Shown here: positions 7,567 through 9,912 of the stretch, in pieces | Numbering within the stretch: position 1 is the first letter of the stretch | Layout of the letters: each line of letters begins with the position of its first letter | Assembly: GCA_031283785.1 (NCBI GenBank) | Contig: JAITBC010000052.1 | Location: 1 to 9,912 of the forward strand | DNA length: 9,912 bases | Direction: 5' to 3' | From: Tannerella sp. | GTDB lineage: Bacteria > Bacteroidota > Bacteroidia > Bacteroidales > Tannerellaceae | Translations under genes and position numbers: made by a program | Notes under the pieces: model-generated | What the model was told of the DNA's origin: nothing | Database searches by the model: none | What the model saw: the letters and a program-made list of their open reading frames with translations, nothing else

Positions 7567-9147
7567 ATGACAGAACAAATGAAGAAAGTTTTAAAATTAA
7601 TGGCAGGCATGTTAGCGACAGCGACATTTGCCCTGTCTATAACCTCATGCGTAGAGGACGAAGATAAGGACAGAACCAACAACGGCAGCGAAAGCGCCAT
7701 AATGGTAGTTCCGTACGAAACAGACATTAGGGTGGGCGCAACACGGTTACTGACTGCGACCGTCCTTCCTCTGAACTCCGGAACGCCAAATGTAACATGG
7801 ACGAGCAGCGATGCTAATATTGTCTCTGTCAGCGGTTCAGGCATACGCGGAGAAATTACCGGTACTGGAGAGGGTACGACTACCGTCACCGCTTCGGCTA
7901 ACGGTAAATCGGCGACTTGCGTGGTTACTGTTACGCCGGCTATCCCGATGACAGGTCTTGCAATTGTTCCGGGTTCGGATACGGTAATCGTGGCAGGAAG
8001 AACTTCACAGTTTAATGCTGTGCCGGTTCCCGAAGATGCAACGAATTATATTCCGGTATGGACGACGAGCGATAATGCTGTAGCCACCATATCGACAACA
8101 GGATTGGTTACTGCCGTTGCTCCGGGTGTAGCGACTGTTATCGTTACTTCTGCCGGCATCTCTGATTCTGTTGATATACGGGTTATTCCGGTGGTTCCCC
8201 TGAACGATTTCACGGTTACGCCCGATGCGTTACCGATAACGAGTCCGGGTACTGCTAAACAGTTCGAGGTTGTGTTAGACCCCGAAAATACGACGGAATA
8301 TTTTCCTGAGTGGTCTTCGAGCAATCCTTCCGTAGCCACGGTGTCCGAAACGGGATTACTTGATATCCTTGCTCCGGGTAATACCACTATTACTCTTACT
8401 TCGGGCAACATTTCGAAACATGTTGATGTTACCGTACTGTCTGCCGATGCTATTTACAGCCGCGTCAAAGGTTACTGGACGTTCGACGACCCCAGCAATA
8501 TTGCCAAGGCAACCGTCGGAAACGATTTGGAGTTCGTGAGAGTAGATGAGTTTTCTACATTAGGAGTGGAGACAGGTCCCGCCGAAGGACCGTCCCCCAG
8601 CAACGGCTCAGCATTCATACCCAGAGGCTCGTGGATAAAATGTCTGCATGGCATACCCGCAAATGGCGGAGGCTCGCGTGTTAACGAATATACCATTATG
8701 CTCGACGTTAAGCCGATGTTAGTGGATGCTAATGCTTATTTTTCCCTGATTCAGATGGACGCCGACAACGCCAGCGAAGCCGACCTGTATATCAAGTCGA
8801 GAGGACGTATAGGAGGCGATTCTCCTCCTCCCCTTGGCACTACGGGAGAGTATGTCGTTGTAGCAAAGAAATGGTACAGAATAATTTTCACAGTCAAAAT
8901 CGGCGATGGAGGATATTGCAATTATTACCTGAACGGCGCAATACTGATGGAAAATAGTGCGTCGGGAGTGGACGGAAAAGGTTCGCTTGACACGAACGGT
9001 ATTATATTCTTTGGCGACGGCTTGCCGCCGAGTCTGGGCGGCGGCGGCAATGCTACATACAACGATGAGAATTTATACGTAGCCGGAATAGCTATCTGGG
9101 ACTATGCACTGTCTGCAGATGATATTGCTACTCTCAACGGATATTAG
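7567..9147 (+). CDS. Triple BIG2 plus LamG surface lipoprotein
   Basis: This 526-residue protein has a signal peptide ending LSITSC (Cys28), then an acidic low-complexity linker VEDEDKDRTNNGSES. Three bacterial Ig-like (BIG2) domains follow at about 44-122, 128-208 and 212-292. Each shows the pattern of a V.P start, a W-(T/S)-(T/S)-S-(D/N) centre, V(A/S)(T/V)(I/V)S and a G.(A/T)T(V/I) strand. The C-terminal LamG-like sandwich (about 302-526) runs from GYWTFDDPSN to YVAGIAIWDYALSADDI. The repeats look like a rigid stalk holding the LamG domain away from the membrane, which is inference. It is the last gene before the terminator. An ATG four codons in (7579, MKKVLKLM) is a realistic alternative start and gives a more typical signal peptide. 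Confidence 0.92.
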   Translation: MTEQMKKVLKLMAGMLATATFALSITSCVEDEDKDRTNNGSESAIMVVPYETDIRVGATRLLTATVLPLNSGTPNVTWTSSDANIVSVSGSGIRGEITGTGEGTTTVTASANGKSATCVVTVTPAIPMTGLAIVPGSDTVIVAGRTSQFNAVPVPEDATNYIPVWTTSDNAVATISTTGLVTAVAPGVATVIVTSAGISDSVDIRVIPVVPLNDFTVTPDALPITSPGTAKQFEVVLDPENTTEYFPEWSSSNPSVATVSETGLLDILAPGNTTITLTSGNISKHVDVTVLSADAIYSRVKGYWTFDDPSNIAKATVGNDLEFVRVDEFSTLGVETGPAEGPSPSNGSAFIPRGSWIKCLHGIPANGGGSRVNEYTIMLDVKPMLVDANAYFSLIQMDADNASEADLYIKSRGRIGGDSPPPLGTTGEYVVVAKKWYRIIFTVKIGDGGYCNYYLNGAILMENSASGVDGKGSLDTNGIIFFGDGLPPSLGGGGNATYNDENLYVAGIAIWDYALSADDIATLNGY

Positions 9148-9210
9148 GTAATTACGGCTATTCACGGAAAAACATGAGTGTTTAGACGTAAGACCTCAAT
9201 GAATAAATTG

Positions 9211-9251
9211 AAAGAGGTGTTTGACAATCTGTCGAACGCCTCTTTTTCTTT
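9211..9251 (+). terminator. Strong intrinsic terminator of the SusCD operon
   Basis: Left arm 9211-9226 (AAAGAGGTGTTTGACA) pairs with 9230-9245 over 16 bp, including two T-G wobbles and no mismatch, around the 3-nt loop ATC. The 3' side runs into a T-rich tract TTTTTCTTT (9243-9251). It lies 63 bp after the stop of the BIG2-LamG gene. On the opposite strand the trailing T run is weak (TTTCAATTT), so termination is probably mainly for the + strand. Confidence 0.9.
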
Positions 9252-9365
9252 GTCCAGACAACGCTTGTCAAGACTCCATGAAAGGAGGCTTTCAAACGTC
9301 GTGGAAAAATGAAAGGATTCCTTTTGTGAAAAAATATCGACAGAGGTGCTATTGATTTTATATGA

Positions 9366-9396
9366 TTCGTTATTCCGAAAATAAACATTATTTTTG
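9366..9396 (+). promoter_or_regulatory. Bacteroidota-type sigma-ABfr promoter upstream of the truncated nuclease gene
   Basis: TATTTTTG at 9389-9396 matches the Bacteroidota -7 consensus TAnnTTTG exactly. TTCG at 9366-9369 is a one-mismatch version of the -33 TTTG element, with a 19-bp spacer. Transcription would start near 9403, about 19 nt before the ATG at 9422. This excludes the in-frame ATG at 9362, which lies upstream of the promoter core, as the start. Confidence 0.65.
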
Positions 9397-9421
9397 CCGA
9401 CATCAAAAAAAACGGTTTCAG

Positions 9422-9736
9422 ATGAGCAAAAAAATAAAAACAGAAGAAGGCAGGGGTGGCGGTGTGCTGATAGCTAACCCCATCTATGATCATGTATTCA
9501 AGTACCTGATGAACGACAACCGCGTGGCACGCAAATTTATATCCGCCATTATCGGCGAGGAAGTGGTAGAACTGTCCTTTGCACCCCAGGAATATGTGCG
9601 TGAGTTGGAGAATGTATCGGAAAGAAGCTGGAGTTTTTACCGTCTGGACTTCAATGCCCGGATACGGACCGGAGAGACGTACAAATCGGTGATGATAGAG
9701 GTACAGAAAGTGTCGCTTATACTTTACGCGGTATGA
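9422..9736 (+). pseudogene. Truncated PD-(D/E)XK nuclease-family transposase (N-terminal fragment)
   Basis: The frame gives 104 residues beginning MSKKIKTEEGRGGGVLIANP. The segment IYDHVFKYLMNDNRVARKF and then IIGEEVVEL match the opening of Bacteroidales PD-(D/E)XK nuclease-family transposases (Rpn/PDDEXK_2-like). YRLDFNARI supplies the expected catalytic Asp, and YKSVMIEVQK the E-x-(Q/K) part of the core. Family members normally continue for 150 or more residues, with a basic, aromatic (R-F/Y-rich) helix just after this motif. Here the reading frame turns to VSLILYAV and stops, and no continuation is seen in the other forward frames before the palindromic region starting near 9756. I infer a gene broken by deletion or by insertion of the adjacent element. 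The distal part could lie beyond the right edge. The start at 9422 is preferred from the promoter position and the hydrophilic MSKK opening. Confidence 0.7.
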
Positions 9737-9810
9737 TTTTGTGCAGGTGCATATTTTCCCCGCAGGGGAATCATATCAATAGAAAAAACGGGTATCCCTT
9801 TTCCCTGTTC

Positions 9811-9853
9811 CCCGTCAGGGGATTCATAAACGGGAGGTGAATGCCCTGACGGG
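9811..9853. repeat. Inner inverted repeat of the palindromic cluster
   Basis: CCCGTCAGGGGATTCA (9811-9826) pairs with TGAATGCCCTGACGGG (9838-9853) at 15 of 16 positions around the 11-nt loop 9827-9837. This is a stable long stem-loop in either strand. There is no T-tract on either side, so it is not a standard intrinsic terminator. Confidence 0.85.
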
Positions 9854-9857
9854 CAAT

Positions 9858-9876
9858 CCGGCACGTTGACAGCCGG
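9858..9876. repeat. Small hairpin CCGGC / GCCGG
   Basis: A 5-bp perfect GC stem, 9858-9862 with 9872-9876, around a 9-nt loop. It sits between the inner palindrome and the right outer arm and has no partner on the left side, so it breaks the symmetry of the cluster. Confidence 0.55.
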
Positions 9877-9912
9877 TGTTTTCTATTGATATGTTTGCCC
9901 TGACGGGCAATG

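Larger units (their letters stand above)
9756..9910. repeat. Nested palindromic repeat cluster, REP/BIME-like
   Basis: Four short GC-rich hairpins share the core CCCGTCAGGG. They lie at 9756-9770 (loop GCA), 9808-9822 (loop GTCA), 9842-9855 and 9895-9910 (both inverted, loop TGAC). Hairpins 1 and 4 are each flanked inward by CATATCAATAGAAAA (9772-9786) and its perfect complement (9879-9893). Hairpins 2 and 3 form an inner palindrome. The whole stretch is therefore one imperfect palindrome of about 155 bp. The outer pair of each core is C-G in copies 1-2 and G-C in copies 3-4, so pairing is kept while the sequence changes. The last copy ends two bases from the window edge, so the cluster may continue. 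Confidence 0.85.

Noticed and set aside
9257..9294. Small inverted repeats GACAA-CGC-TTGTC (9257-9269) and TGAAAG-GAGG-CTTTCA (9279-9294) after the terminator
   Set aside because: Stems of 5 and 6 bp without conserved context or T-tract are common by chance in sequence of this composition.
9362..9421. Longer start for the nuclease fragment at the ATG at 9362
   Set aside because: This ATG lies upstream of the -33/-7 promoter elements (9366-9396), and the added 20 residues show no family similarity.
9182..9493. Minus-strand open frame of 103 codons over the terminator and the nuclease start
   Set aside because: It runs through the operon terminator and across the promoter and first codons of the + strand nuclease fragment, has no recognisable domain and no promoter of its own.
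9713..9780. Frameshifted continuation of the nuclease gene
   Set aside because: The other forward frames give no segment resembling the expected R/F-rich helix and soon run into the palindromic DNA, so a simple frameshift does not explain the truncation.
9787..9878. Invertible promoter hidden between the 15-bp inverted repeats
   Set aside because: Neither strand of the 92-bp segment has a TAnnTTTG element and no invertase gene is visible. Kept only as a low-priority test.

Overview
The window looks like a Bacteroidota chromosome, most likely order Bacteroidales. The evidence is an adjacent SusC/SusD outer-membrane pair, three downstream lipoproteins built from domains typical of gut and host-associated Bacteroidales (DUF4959/DUF5126/DUF5000, DUF4998, LamG, BIG2), AT-rich leaders without strong Shine-Dalgarno sequences, and a TAnnTTTG-type promoter near the right end. 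Nothing in the sequence fixes a genus.

Positions 1-9147 form one co-directional (+) block that reads as the 3' part of a polysaccharide-utilization-type operon. It holds a SusC-like TonB-dependent transporter cut by the left edge (1-2673), a SusD-like lipoprotein (2686-4650), a repeat-filled 355-bp spacer (4651-5005), a DUF4959/DUF5126/DUF5000 lipoprotein (5006-6235), a DUF4998-LamG lipoprotein (6263-7546) and a triple-BIG2-LamG lipoprotein (7567-9147). A strong intrinsic terminator at 9211-9251 ends the block. SusC and SusD should form the import complex. The other three are predicted surface lipoproteins with carbohydrate-binding-like folds that could capture and present the glycan. No glycoside hydrolase, lyase, sulfatase or regulator lies in the window, so enzymes and sensor, if any, are upstream or elsewhere and the substrate cannot be named.

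The susD-to-DUF5000 spacer is unusual. It carries four separate tandem arrays: a 14-bp unit (about 2.7 copies), a 23-bp unit (about 6.9 copies), an 8-bp unit (8 copies) and an AT-rich 14-bp exact duplication. They create long spurious open frames on both strands.

After the terminator, a near-consensus Bacteroidota promoter (9366-9396) drives a short gene (9422-9736) that matches the start of a PD-(D/E)XK nuclease-family transposase but stops just after its E-V-Q-K motif. It is followed by a dense nested palindrome (9756-9910). This holds four GC-rich mini-hairpins in two inverted pairs, with compensatory base changes, inside 15-bp perfect inverted repeats, and resembles a REP/BIME-like or miniature mobile element. 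The broken nuclease gene beside this element is the least ordinary part of the window.
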